Made by a program: the position numbers and the translations under genes
The notes under the pieces: model-generated
What the model was told of the DNA's origin: nothing
Seen by the model: only the letters and a program-made list of their open reading frames with translations
Database searches by the model: none
NCBI RefSeq assembly: GCF_024699985.1
Contig: NZ_JAJONA010000001.1
Span: 558,001 to 622,000, forward strand
Direction of reading: 5' to 3'
Origin: Phenylobacterium sp. J367
Lineage (GTDB): Bacteria > Pseudomonadota > Alphaproteobacteria > Caulobacterales > Caulobacteraceae
Length of the DNA stretch: 64,000 bases
In this document: positions 16,617 through 24,690 of the stretch, piece by piece
How the letters are laid out: each line of letters begins with the position of its first letter
How positions within the stretch are numbered: position 1 is the stretch's first letter

Positions 16617-17161
16617 CTCGGATTGATCTTCCGTTGCTTCGAGATCGCCAGGGCGGCGCTGCGCGACACCAGGTTGATGGCGTCGAGCTCATCCCGCGTC
16701 GGGCTGCGCGGGGTCAGGTGATAGATCGCGAAGGTGCCGAGCAGCCGGCCGTCCTCGCCCTCGACCGGCGTCGACCAGCAGGCCCGCAGGCCGTGCTCGC
16801 CGGCCAGGTCCTTGAAGTTCACCCACAGCGGATCGGTGGCGATGTCCGTCACATAGACCGGGTGGCCGAGGTAGGCCGCGGTTCCGCAGGAACCGACGCC
16901 CTGGCCGATCTCGATGCCGTGGATGGCGGCGTTGTACGCCTCCGGCAGGCTGGGCGCCGCGCCGTGCAGCAGCCGCCGGCCCTCGGGGTCCAGCAACAGG
17001 ATCGAGGTCCGGGTGTCGTCCGCGCACTCGCCCTCGACCGCGCGGAGCAGCCCATCGAGAATGAGGCTCAAGGGGACGCCGGCCTCGATCTGCCGGACGG
17101 CGGCCCTGTCGGCTTCCACCAGGGAAACCTTGAGCCGCTGGGAAAGCGCAACGTCCATCAC
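16607..17161 (-). CDS. stand-alone GAF domain protein
   Basis: 184 residues, almost all one GAF domain: SILLLDPEGRRLLHGAAP, then GQGVGSCGTAAYLGHPVYVTDI, then WSTPVEGEDGRLLGTFAIYH. Small-molecule or redox sensing is plausible; Cys in VGSCGTA and in LRACWSTP sit in the pocket region. There is no output domain, so it must act through a partner. The small helical protein gene overlaps it downstream. An inverted repeat (17209-17260) lies just upstream. Confidence 0.82.
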   Translation of the reverse strand: MMDVALSQRLKVSLVEADRAAVRQIEAGVPLSLILDGLLRAVEGECADDTRTSILLLDPEGRRLLHGAAPSLPEAYNAAIHGIEIGQGVGSCGTAAYLGHPVYVTDIATDPLWVNFKDLAGEHGLRACWSTPVEGEDGRLLGTFAIYHLTPRSPTRDELDAINLVSRSAALAISKQRKINPRCA

Positions 17162-17208
17162 CCACTCCTCAACTGCCCTAACCCTAGCAGTTCGTCCGGA
17201 CGGTCACA

Positions 17209-17260
17209 CGCACAATCTCCGGTCGCCATGGGGTTCGAAACCTCTCCGGGAGATTGTACG
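17209..17260. repeat. 12-bp inverted repeat upstream of the GAF gene
   Basis: CGCACAATCTCC (17209-17220) and GGAGATTGTACG (17249-17260) pair with a single mismatch across a 28-nt loop. The loop itself contains the near-palindrome GGTTCGAAACC (17232-17242). It lies 48 bp upstream of the GAF start and could be an operator. Confidence 0.5.
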
Positions 17261-17282
17261 TCCTCTGACGATCCATCAGATA

Positions 17283-17447
17283 TAACACGTTCGCCGAACC
17301 TGTTGCGCCAGGGCTTTCGCGGTCTACGGCGGCTCCCTCGGCCCGAAGCTGATCCGGCCGCTGCGGGCGGTGGTGGCCCTGGCGATGAAGCTGCTGAGCG
17401 ATCCGGAGAACCCGCTCAGGGTGATGGTGGAGGGGTGGCTGCGCTAG
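17283..17447 (+). pseudogene. start-less 3' remnant of a coding gene
   Basis: A frame open from the stop at about 17280 to TAG at 17445-17447 encodes YGGSLGPKLIRPLRAVVALA, then MKLLSDPENPLRVMVEGWLR. Nearly all third codon positions are G or C, as in real genes here, yet there is no start codon, promoter or upstream extension. It looks like the surviving end of a deleted gene. The parent family is not recognised. Confidence 0.4.
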
Positions 17448-17448
17448 G

Positions 17449-17576
17449 CCCCTCTCCCTACCCTCTCCCTCTCTTCCCCGGCGTTCGCCGGGGTCGGGGG
17501 AGAGGAGGTGATGGCGCGGCTTCGGTGTTCCCCTCCTCTCCCCCGCGAAGCGGAGAGGGAGAGGGTCGGAAGAGGG
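17449..17576. repeat. CT-rich intergenic palindrome (copy 2)
   Basis: The left arm at 17449-17473 is the same CCCTCTCCCTACCCTCTCC sequence as copy 1 at 15996. The right arm at 17553-17576 is its imperfect inverse. The inside holds two smaller hairpins (CCCCGGCG-TTCG-CCGGGG near 17476-17492, and CCCCCGC-GAAG-CGG near 17540). It is non-coding. Confidence 0.65.
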
Positions 17577-17629
17577 TTTCTGCCCCTCACCTTCCGCGTG
17601 TTGGGGGCGAAGGGCCGCCGGCCCCAAGC

Positions 17630-17956
17630 TCAGAACCGCTTGGCGCAGACGAGGCCCCCGGCCACGCCCGACTCTCCCATCGCGCTCGTGGCGCCGCCGG
17701 CCATCACCTTGCAGCCGTTCACCGGCGGCTCCCGGAGATAGGGCACGGTTGGCGCGGAGAACTTTCCCTTCGGGTCGAGGTTCAGCCTGTCCGCCCAGTC
17801 GGGCGCCTGCCGCGCCTTGGGCGCGGTGACCACGAGCTCGTCCACGAGGGCCGGCGGCGGCCGCGGGGGGGGCGGCGCGCCGGCGGGACCGGGCGCCGCG
17901 GAGGGCGCAGCGGCCTGGCCCGCCGCGGCCCACAAGGCTGCAAGGAAGATTGCCAT
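17630..17956 (-). CDS. small exported proline-rich protein
   Basis: 108 residues. MAIFLAALWAAAGQAAA is a signal peptide, followed by a Pro/Ala/Gly linker (APGPAGAPPPPRPPPALV), DELVVTAPKARQAPDWADRL, and a C-terminus with two cysteines (NGCKVMAGG and GLVCAKRF) that may form a disulfide. The function is unknown. It lies between a palindromic repeat and the divergent gamma-glutamyltransferase gene. Confidence 0.6.
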   Translation of the reverse strand: MAIFLAALWAAAGQAAAPSAAPGPAGAPPPPRPPPALVDELVVTAPKARQAPDWADRLNLDPKGKFSAPTVPYLREPPVNGCKVMAGGATSAMGESGVAGGLVCAKRF

Positions 17957-18112
17957 GGAACTCCGTGCCCGGAGCTCCAGTGGGAGCGTCGCCGATGGCC
18001 GAACTATGGCGAAGCTCGGGTGGCGCGCCAGGGGAGGTGAAGCCCTCCCCTTCCCCCTCCCCACCAACCTGCTAAGCCTTCCGCCCTCCGCGTAATCCGA
18101 GGGCCCACCGCC

Positions 18113-19894
18113 ATGCGCCGCCGCAGCTTCCTTGCCGCCCTGTCCGCCGCACCGCTCGCCGCCGGCGCGCTTCCCGCCCTCGCGGACGCGCGCAGCGAGA
18201 ACCCCAACCGCAACCGCCCCGACGTGCATCCGGGGGACCGCATCGACGGCGCGACCTTCGCCAGCCGCTCGGCGGCCTGGGGGTGCATGGCGCCGCGGCG
18301 ACGGCGCATCCGCTGGCGACGCTGGCGGCGATCGAGATGCTGAAGTCGGGCGGGTCGGCGGTGGATGCGGCGATCGCGGCCAATGCGGTGCTGGGCTATG
18401 CCGAGCCGATCGCCTGCGGGATCGGCGGCGACTGTTTCGTCATGCTGTGGGACCCGAAGACCCGGAAGGTCGTGGGACTGAACGGCTCGGGGCGGAGCCC
18501 GCGGGGGCTGTCGCTGGAGACCGTGCGGGCCCGGGCGACCAAGGCCGGGATGATCCCGAGCCACGGGGCGATCTCGGTCTCGGTGCCGGGCGCGGTGGAC
18601 GCCTGGTGGGCGCTGCACCAGCGCTACGGCAAGCTGGAGTGGGCGCACCTCTTCGCGCCGGCCATCGCGCACGCCGAGGACGGGGCGCCGGTGACCCAGA
18701 ACGTCGCCTACTACCTGGAGCGGTCGCAGAAGAACTTCACCCGCTCCGGCTCCGGGATCGAGGAGGTGCAGAACTTCCTCTCCGTCTGGACCAAGGATTT
18801 CGACGGGCGGACGCCGCGCGAGGGCGAGGTGTTCAAGAATCCGGCGCTGGCCTGGACCTACCGGCAGATCGCGCAGGGCGGCGGGCGGGCCTTCTACGAG
18901 GGCGAGATCGCGGCGCGGATGGACGCCTATTTCAAGCGGATCGGCGGGTGGATGACGCGGGCCGACCTGGCCGCCCACCGCACCGAGTGGGTGGAGCCGT
19001 CGAGCATCAACTACCGGGGCGTCGACGTCTGGGGCCTGCCGCCGAACAGCCAGGGGATCGCCACCCTGCAGCTCCTGAAGATCCTCGAGCAGTTCGACGT
19101 GAAGGCGATGGGCTTCCAGTCGGCGGCGGCGATCCACCATGCGGTGGAGGCGAAGCGGCTGGCCTACGAGGACCGTGCGAAGCAGTACGCCGACCCGGCG
19201 TTCTACAAGGCGCCGATCGAGTGGCTGATCTCGGCGGACTACGCCAAGGAACGGGCGCGGCTTATCCGGCCGGACCGCATCCTCGATCCGATCTATCCGG
19301 GCCAGGCGCCGAGCCGCGGGGGACACCACCTATTTCACCACCGCCGACGCCGACGGGATGATGGTGTCGATCATCCAGTCCAACTACCGCGGCATGGGCT
19401 CGGGCCTGATGCCGGACGGGCTGGGGTTCATGCTCCAGGACCGCGGCGAGCTCTTCGCGCTCACCGACGGGCACCCCAACGTCTATGCGCCGGGGAAGCG
19501 GCCGTTCCAGACGATCATCCCGGGGTTCGCGACGAAGGGGAACGACCCCTGGCTGTCGTTCGGGGTGATGGGCGGGGACATGCAGCCTCAAGGGCAGGCA
19601 CAGATCATCTCCAACATGGTGGACTTCGGCCTGGGCGTGCAGGAGGCCGGGGACAGCCCGCGCTGGCACCACGAGGGCGGCATGGAGCCGACGGGCGAGC
19701 AGCTCGACGTGAAGGGCGTGCTCCGGCTGGAGACCGGGGTGCCGGCGAAGACCCAGGCGGCGCTGGCGGCGCTGGGCTGGAAGCTGGGGGCCAGCGACGG
19801 CGGCTTCGGCGGCTACCAGGCCATCGAGCGCTGGCCGGGGCGCTATGCGGCCGCGACCGAAATGCGCAAGGACGGGGTGGCGCTGGCGTACTGA
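18113..19894 (+). CDS. ggt: gamma-glutamyltransferase family protein, two frameshifts
   Basis: The proenzyme is cut to two chains and moves gamma-glutamyl groups from glutathione-like substrates in the periplasm. A Tat/Sec-like leader MRRRSFLAALSAAPLAAGALP begins the protein. The large chain has GGSAVDAAIAANAVLGYAEP and GIGGDCFVMLWD. The self-cleavage threonine is in RGGDTTYFTTADADG (about residue 404). The small chain has SNYRGMGSGL and ends in a GGY..I region. Breaks are a missing G in the five-G run at 18279-18283 and an extra G at 19318-19322. The repaired length of about 593 residues is normal. Confidence 0.85.
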
Positions 19895-19905
19895 GGCCCC
19901 TCCTC

Positions 19906-19947
19906 CCGTCATCCCGGCTCTCCGCTCCGCTCCGGCCGGGATGACGG
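19906..19947. terminator. REP-like hairpin after the gamma-glutamyltransferase gene
   Basis: CCGTCATCCCGGC (19906-19918) and GCCGGGATGACGG (19935-19947) form a perfect 13-bp stem. The same GTCATCCCGGC core occurs in the arms of the 14986-15306 repeat. It may end transcription of the upstream gene, although no T run follows. Confidence 0.5.
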
Positions 19948-20000
19948 CGTATTTTTCGGGAGGAGTGGAGCCGCGCCCTTCCCTCCGCTAGAGCCAGCGC

Positions 20001-20675
20001 ATGATCCGCTGGGAGCATCTGGATAGCGCGCGGGCGCCGGACGGCGAGACGCTGAAGCTCATGCGGCGGGGCGCGGAATATTCGATCATGGTCGGCGGCA
20101 ACGAGCTGATGAACTCGCGGCTGTCGGGGTCGGAGGCGGCGCTGGCGACGCTGTCGTGGGCGAAGATCGCCGGCCGGCCGGGGCCCCGGATGCTGATCGG
20201 CGGCCTGGGGATGGGGTTCACGCTGCGGGCCGCGCTGGCCGTGCTGCCGGCCGACGCGGAGGTGACGGTGGCCGAGCTGGTCCCCGCGGTCGTCGCCTGG
20301 GCCCGGGGGCCGATGGCGCACATCTTCGCAGGCTCGCTGGAGGATCCGCGGGTGACGGTGCACGAGGGCGACGTGGGCGCCCTGATCAGGGCCACGCCCG
20401 GCGGGTGGGACGCCATCCTGCTGGACGTGGACAATGGCCCGGGCGGGGTCGTGACCGCGGCGAACGACGGGCTCTATGCGGTCCCGGCGCTGGCGGCGGC
20501 GCGGAAGGCGCTGAAGCCCCGGGGCGTGCTGGCGGTGTGGTCGGCGGGGCCGGACGAGCGGTTCGCCGGCCGGCTCCGGCACGCCGGCTTCACGGTGGAG
20601 GAGGCGCGCGTGCGGGCCACCGGCGGGCGGCGCGGGGCGCGGCACGTGATCTGGCTCGGGCTGACCGGAAAGTGA
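20001..20675 (+). CDS. spermidine synthase-like methyltransferase-fold protein
   Basis: 224 residues. The fold is a SAM/dcSAM Rossmann domain: MLIGGLGMGFTLRAAL (motif I), VAELVPAVVAWARG, DAILLDVDNGPGG and LYAVPALAAARKALKPRGVL. The order resembles spermine/spermidine synthases, but the DNGP loop and short length match a subgroup annotated only as spermidine synthase-like. Polyamine activity is not established. Confidence 0.7.
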   Translation: MIRWEHLDSARAPDGETLKLMRRGAEYSIMVGGNELMNSRLSGSEAALATLSWAKIAGRPGPRMLIGGLGMGFTLRAALAVLPADAEVTVAELVPAVVAWARGPMAHIFAGSLEDPRVTVHEGDVGALIRATPGGWDAILLDVDNGPGGVVTAANDGLYAVPALAAARKALKPRGVLAVWSAGPDERFAGRLRHAGFTVEEARVRATGGRRGARHVIWLGLTGK

Positions 20676-20728
20676 GGCGCCGCTCCGGCGGCCTCTGCTA
20701 ACGTCCGCGCCGGACGAGGGAGTGCGCC

Positions 20729-21076
20729 ATGACCCATGAGGAGATGGAGGCCATCGTCATGTCCTTTCCGGGTGCGGAGAAGGGCATGAGCTATGGCGCG
20801 CCGGCCTACAAGGTGGCGGGGAAGTTCTTCACGCGCCTGCGCCGCGACGACGCAAGCCTGGTGCTGATGGACGTGTCGTTCGACGAGCGGGAGATGCTGA
20901 TGGAGGCCGAGCCCGGCACCTTCCACCTGACCGCGCACTACAAGGACTATCCGTGCGTGCTGGCCCGGATGGAGAGCCTGCACGCCGGCTCGTTCCGCAA
21001 CTTCCTGGAGCGGCGCTGGATGAAGATCGCGCCGAAGAGCCTGGTGAAGGCGCGCAAGGCCGGGGCCGAAGCCTGA
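20729..21076 (+). CDS. MmcQ/YjbR family protein
   Basis: 115 residues with the CyaY-like YjbR fold: MEAIVMSFPGAEKGMSYG, then VAGKFFTRLRRDD, then ERRWMKIAPKSLVKARK. Members have been suggested to bind DNA; the role is unknown. Its TGA shares a base with the ATG of the next gene (TGATG), so the two are probably co-translated. Confidence 0.8.
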   Translation: MTHEEMEAIVMSFPGAEKGMSYGAPAYKVAGKFFTRLRRDDASLVLMDVSFDEREMLMEAEPGTFHLTAHYKDYPCVLARMESLHAGSFRNFLERRWMKIAPKSLVKARKAGAEA

Positions 21077-21829
21077 TGCGGCTGCGCCAGATCGCCCTCG
21101 TCTCGCGCGACCTCGGGAAGGCCGAGGCGGACATCCGGGCCCTGCTCGGCCTGACCTACGCCTGGGCCGATCCGGGCGTCGGCAAGTTCGGGCTGAAGAA
21201 CGCGGTCTTCCCGATCGGCGAGACCTTCCTGGAGGTGGTGGCGCCGAAGGCGGAGGGGACCACGGCGGGACGGCTGCTGGAGAAGCGCGGCGGCGACGGC
21301 GGGTACATGGTGATCCTGCAGGTGGACGACGGGCTGGCGGCCCGCGCCCAGATCCAGGGCCGCCGGCGCACGGATCATCGAGGCGGCCGACTTCGAGGGC
21401 GTGGTGATGAGCCATGTGCACCCCAAGGACATCGGCGGGGCGATCCTGTCGGTGGACTCCATGCCGACCTGGGGCGACTGGCGCTGGGGCGGACCGGCGT
21501 GGCGCGACCACGCCGAGGGCGGGCTGGCCGCGGCCATCGTCGCCGCCGAGCTGCAGGGGCCCGAGCCGGCGCGGATGGCGCAGCGGTGGGGCGAGGTGCT
21601 GGGCCGCGAGGCGCACGAGACCGACGAGGGCTGGCGCGTGCCGCTGGAGGGCGGCGAGCTGCGCTTCGTGCTCGACCACGACGGGCGCGGCGAGGGCCTG
21701 GCGGCGTTCGACGTGGCCGTGCGCGACGACGTGGAGGGCGTGCGGGGCAAGGCCGATAGCCTCGGCCTGGTGGACGAGGCCGGCGAGGTCGTCCTCTGCG
21801 GGACCCGCGTGCGGCTGGTGCCGGCCTAG
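21076..21829 (+). CDS. glyoxalase-like VOC protein, one frameshift
   Basis: After repair it has about 250 residues with two VOC halves: MRLRQIALVSRDLGKAEADI and AVFPIGETFLEVVAPK in the first, GGELRFVLDHDGRGEGLAAF in the second. An extra base near 21358-21366 breaks the frame; removal reads AQIQGAGARIIEAADFEG. HPKDIGGAILSVDSM is a further family sign. The substrate is unknown. Its start is coupled to the MmcQ gene by a one-base stop/start overlap. Confidence 0.72.
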
Positions 21830-22047
21830 AACTCGTCCTCGATGGCCGCGCGGAAGTTCTCGAACACCTCGGCCTGATGCTGGCCGGGCGAGGCCGGCGG
21901 CTCGGGCTCGGGCCCGGCCTCCGCGGCGGTGAGGCGGCCGACGACCACGCCGTGCTGGACGAGCAGGACGTCCTCGCCGGGATCGGCGCCGGTCAGCGCG
22001 GCGGCGAGCTTCGGCGGCAGGTCGTCGAGGTCGATCCGGACGGTCAT
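21826..22047 (-). CDS. small Phd/VapB-like antitoxin-type protein without a toxin
   Basis: 73 residues: MTVRIDLDDLPPKLAAALTG, then EDVLLVQHGVVVGRLTAA, then an acidic tail ending AEVFENFRAAIEDEF. The order of a short beta/helix unit, xxVLLxxxGxxVxxL and an acidic tail resembles prevent-host-death antitoxins. No toxin gene lies on either side, so it may be an orphan or not an antitoxin at all. The stop overlaps the end of the VOC gene by 4 nt. Confidence 0.5.
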   Translation of the reverse strand: MTVRIDLDDLPPKLAAALTGADPGEDVLLVQHGVVVGRLTAAEAGPEPEPPASPGQHQAEVFENFRAAIEDEF

Positions 22048-22092
22048 GTGGGCATCCTAGACCGTCAGCCGCCTGCCGGGTAAACCCGCCGC

Positions 22093-23619
22093 ATGGCCTA
22101 CCGATCGCTGCGCGAGTTCCTTTCGAAGCTGGAAGCCGCGGGCGAGCTGGTCCGCGTCACCGAGCCGGTGTCCTCCGTCCTGGAGATGACCGAGATCCAG
22201 CGTCGCCTCCTGGCGACCGGCGGGCCGGCGGTGCTGTTCGAGAACGTCATCCGCGCCGACGGCGAGCGGTCGTCGATGCCCTGCCTGGTCAACCTGTTCG
22301 GCACGGTGAAGCGGGTGGCGATGGGCGTCACCCTCGAGGGCAAGGCGCGCACCACCGCCGGCGAGCTGCGCGAGGTGGGCGAGCTTCTGGCCTTCCTGCG
22401 CCAGCCCGAGCCGCCGCGGGGGCTGAAGGATGCCATGGGCATGCTGCCGCTGGCCCGGACCGTGCTCGGCATGCGGCCGAACACGGTGAAGAAGGCGCCG
22501 GTGCAGGAGGTGGTCTGGACGGGCGATCAGATCGACCTCTCCAGGCTGCCGATCCAGACCTGCTGGCCGGGCGAGCCCGCGCCGCTGATCACCTGGCCGC
22601 TGGTGGTCACCAAGGGGCCGTCGGACGCCCGCGAGGACGACTACAACCTCGGCATCTACCGGATGCAGGTGCTGGGCAAGAACCGCACGATCATGCGCTG
22701 GCTGGCGCACCGCGGCGGGGCGCAGCATCACCGCCGCTGGAAGGCCGGGGGCAAGCGCGAGCCGCTGCCGGCCTGCGCGGTGATCGGGGCCGATCCGGGG
22801 ACCATCCTGGCGGCGGTGACGCCGGTGCCGGACACCCTGTCGGAATACCAGTTCGCGGGCCTGATGCGCGGCCGCGCCCTGGACCTCGTGCCGGCCAAGA
22901 CCGTGCCCCTGATGGTCCCCGCCCACGCCGAGATCGTGCTGGAGGGCCACGTCCACCTGGACGCCTACGAGGACGAGGGGCCCTACGGCGACCACACCGG
23001 CTACTACAATTCCGTGGAGCGGTTCCCGGTGTTCGAGATCACGGCGGTGACCATGCGCCGGGACCCGATCTACCTGACCACCTTCACCGGCCGGCCGCCG
23101 GACGAGCCCAGCGTGCTCGGCGAGGCGCTGAACGAGGTGTTCATCCCGCTGATCCAGCAGCAGTTCCCGGAGATCGTCGACTTCTGGCTGCCGCCGGAGG
23201 GCTGCTCCTACCGGATCGCGGTGGTCTCAATGAAGAAGGCCTACCCGGGCCACGCCAAGCGCGTGATGCTGGGCGTCTGGAGCTACCTTCGGCAGTTCAT
23301 GTACACCAAGTGGGTGATCGTCGTGGACGACGACATCGACGCCCGCGACTGGAAGGACGTCATGTGGGCGGTCTCCACGCGGATGGACCCGGCCCGGGAC
23401 ATCACCGTCGTCGAGAACACCCCCATCGACTACCTGGACTTCGCCTCGCCCGAGAGCGGGCTGGGCTCCAAGATCGGGCTCGACGCCACCAACAAGTGGC
23501 CGCCGGAGACCCATCGCGAATGGGGCGAGAAGCTGTTCATGGACCGCGCGGTGATCGACGCGGTGACGGAGAAGTGGGCCAGGCTCGGCCTGCCCGGCGA
23601 CGGCCGCTCTGTCGACTAG
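22093..23619 (+). CDS. ubiD: UbiD family prenylated-FMN decarboxylase
   Basis: 508 residues, full length. Signature segments are [40 protein letters not shown], and the catalytic acid region [20 protein letters not shown] followed by TGYYN. UbiD removes the carboxyl group of 3-polyprenyl-4-hydroxybenzoate in ubiquinone synthesis and needs prenyl-FMN made by UbiX, which is not in this window. ubiA is 11 kb away. The start [14 protein letters not shown] has the usual spacing for the family. Confidence 0.88.
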   Translation: MAYRSLREFLSKLEAAGELVRVTEPVSSVLEMTEIQRRLLATGGPAVLFENVIRADGERSSMPCLVNLFGTVKRVAMGVTLEGKARTTAGELREVGELLAFLRQPEPPRGLKDAMGMLPLARTVLGMRPNTVKKAPVQEVVWTGDQIDLSRLPIQTCWPGEPAPLITWPLVVTKGPSDAREDDYNLGIYRMQVLGKNRTIMRWLAHRGGAQHHRRWKAGGKREPLPACAVIGADPGTILAAVTPVPDTLSEYQFAGLMRGRALDLVPAKTVPLMVPAHAEIVLEGHVHLDAYEDEGPYGDHTGYYNSVERFPVFEITAVTMRRDPIYLTTFTGRPPDEPSVLGEALNEVFIPLIQQQFPEIVDFWLPPEGCSYRIAVVSMKKAYPGHAKRVMLGVWSYLRQFMYTKWVIVVDDDIDARDWKDVMWAVSTRMDPARDITVVENTPIDYLDFASPESGLGSKIGLDATNKWPPETHREWGEKLFMDRAVIDAVTEKWARLGLPGDGRSVD

Positions 23620-23758
23620 GTTACTCCACCTCCGATGGTGACCAAAGTCACGGCGCCCGAGAGGAACCTGCGGCAAACCTGAGCCGGATAAGCAGTTTTC
23701 GCCCGCATGGGTTGAAAGCTTCACTGTAATTCAGGATACTCAACCTCGGGGGGCGAAC

Positions 23759-23778
23759 GGCGGGCTCCGAGACCCGCC
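23759..23778 (+). terminator. weak hairpin after ubiD
   Basis: GGCGGG-CTCCGAGA-CCCGCC followed by TTT. The 6-bp GC stem with a short T run could end ubiD transcription. The rest of the gap 23620-23784 shows nothing else. Confidence 0.35.
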
Positions 23779-23784
23779 TTTGCC

Positions 23785-24150
23785 ATGGGACATGCACGTC
23801 GGGGGTCAGATGCCGCCTCGGTCGGAACATGGCTGGCTGTTCGAGTCTTCCGGAAACGGAAGCCGCCGAAGGTCGTCTCGTCGGTCAGCGCCTTCGTCCA
23901 GACGATGGACAGGGGCGAGGCGGACACCCGCATCGAGCCGCCGCGCCTGGTCGCCGCGAGCCCGCCCCCGCCGCACGCCTCCAACGAGATGACCTTCCGC
24001 CCGGCCATGCGCGCCAGCCGCGCCCAGCAGCTCGAGGCCGAGAACATCCGGCTGCGCCAGATGGTCAGCGACCTGATGCTGGAGACCGAGATCCTGCGGT
24101 CCGCCATGCGGCGGAACCTCAGCGACGTGAACTCCGCCGCCGCGCGGTAG
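23785..24150 (+). CDS. short coiled-coil protein of unknown function
   Basis: Up to 121 residues. The C-terminal part is a strong leucine-zipper-like helix: RASRAQQLEAENIRLRQMVS, then LMLETEILRSAMRRN. The pattern recalls the coiled coil of IS3-family OrfA proteins, but no helix-turn-helix, OrfB or inverted repeats are present. The start is uncertain: ATG at 23785 or 23905 (MDRGEADTRIEPPR). Codon use is typical of local genes from about 23845 onward. Confidence 0.4.
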   Translation: MGHARRGSDAASVGTWLAVRVFRKRKPPKVVSSVSAFVQTMDRGEADTRIEPPRLVAASPPPPHASNEMTFRPAMRASRAQQLEAENIRLRQMVSDLMLETEILRSAMRRNLSDVNSAAAR

Positions 24151-24247
24151 CGGCGGGGCCCCGGCCCCCAGCGGCGAGGGAAAGCGCCCCGCCCTTGCAT
24201 CGTCCGGCGAAGCGCGCGCAACTGCCCGACTTCGAGGAGCTTCGGGC

Positions 24248-24649
24248 ATGGACATCTCCGCATCGGCGCACGCCGCGGCCCTCTGGGCCGGTCTCCACCT
24301 GATCCTGCTGCTCGTGCTGTCGGCCAGGGTCGTGCGCCAGCGGCGGCTGCACCATGTGGTGTTCGGCGACGGCGGCGTCCCGACCCTGATCCAGGCGATC
24401 CGGGCGTTCGGCAACGCCAGCGAGTACATCCCGGCGGGCCTCGTCGGCCTGGTGGTGCTGGCCTTCGCGGGCGCCCCGCCGATGGTGGTGCATAGCGTGG
24501 GCCTGGTGCTGTTCGCCGGGCGGGTGGCCCATGCCGTCGGCCTGTCGCGCAGCGGCGAGGCGTCCCTGCCGCGCAGCATCGGGGTGACCCTCACCTGGCT
24601 GGCCTACCTGGCGGCGGCGGTGGCGCTGCTGTTCTACGCCATCCCCTGA
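24248..24649 (+). CDS. MAPEG family membrane protein
   Basis: 133 residues with four predicted helices. MAPEG features are LHLILLLVLSARVVRQRR, FGNASEYIPAGLVGLVVLAF (the conserved N-xxE-xxP region) and SVGLVLFAGRVAHAVGLS. Relatives are glutathione-dependent membrane enzymes; here the activity is unknown. GAGGAG about 10 nt before the ATG supports the start. Confidence 0.8.
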   Translation: MDISASAHAAALWAGLHLILLLVLSARVVRQRRLHHVVFGDGGVPTLIQAIRAFGNASEYIPAGLVGLVVLAFAGAPPMVVHSVGLVLFAGRVAHAVGLSRSGEASLPRSIGVTLTWLAYLAAAVALLFYAIP

Positions 24650-24690
24650 TTTCGGCCCGGTCGCTTGCCGGGGCGTGCCCGGTCGGCCAT

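Noticed and set aside
17209..17260. tRNA-like T-loop (GGTTCGAAACC)
   Set aside because: The paired arms enclose only 28 nt, far too short for a tRNA, and there is no D-arm or anticodon arm.
23785..24150. Insertion sequence remnant
   Set aside because: No OrfB, terminal inverted repeats or target duplication can be found around it.
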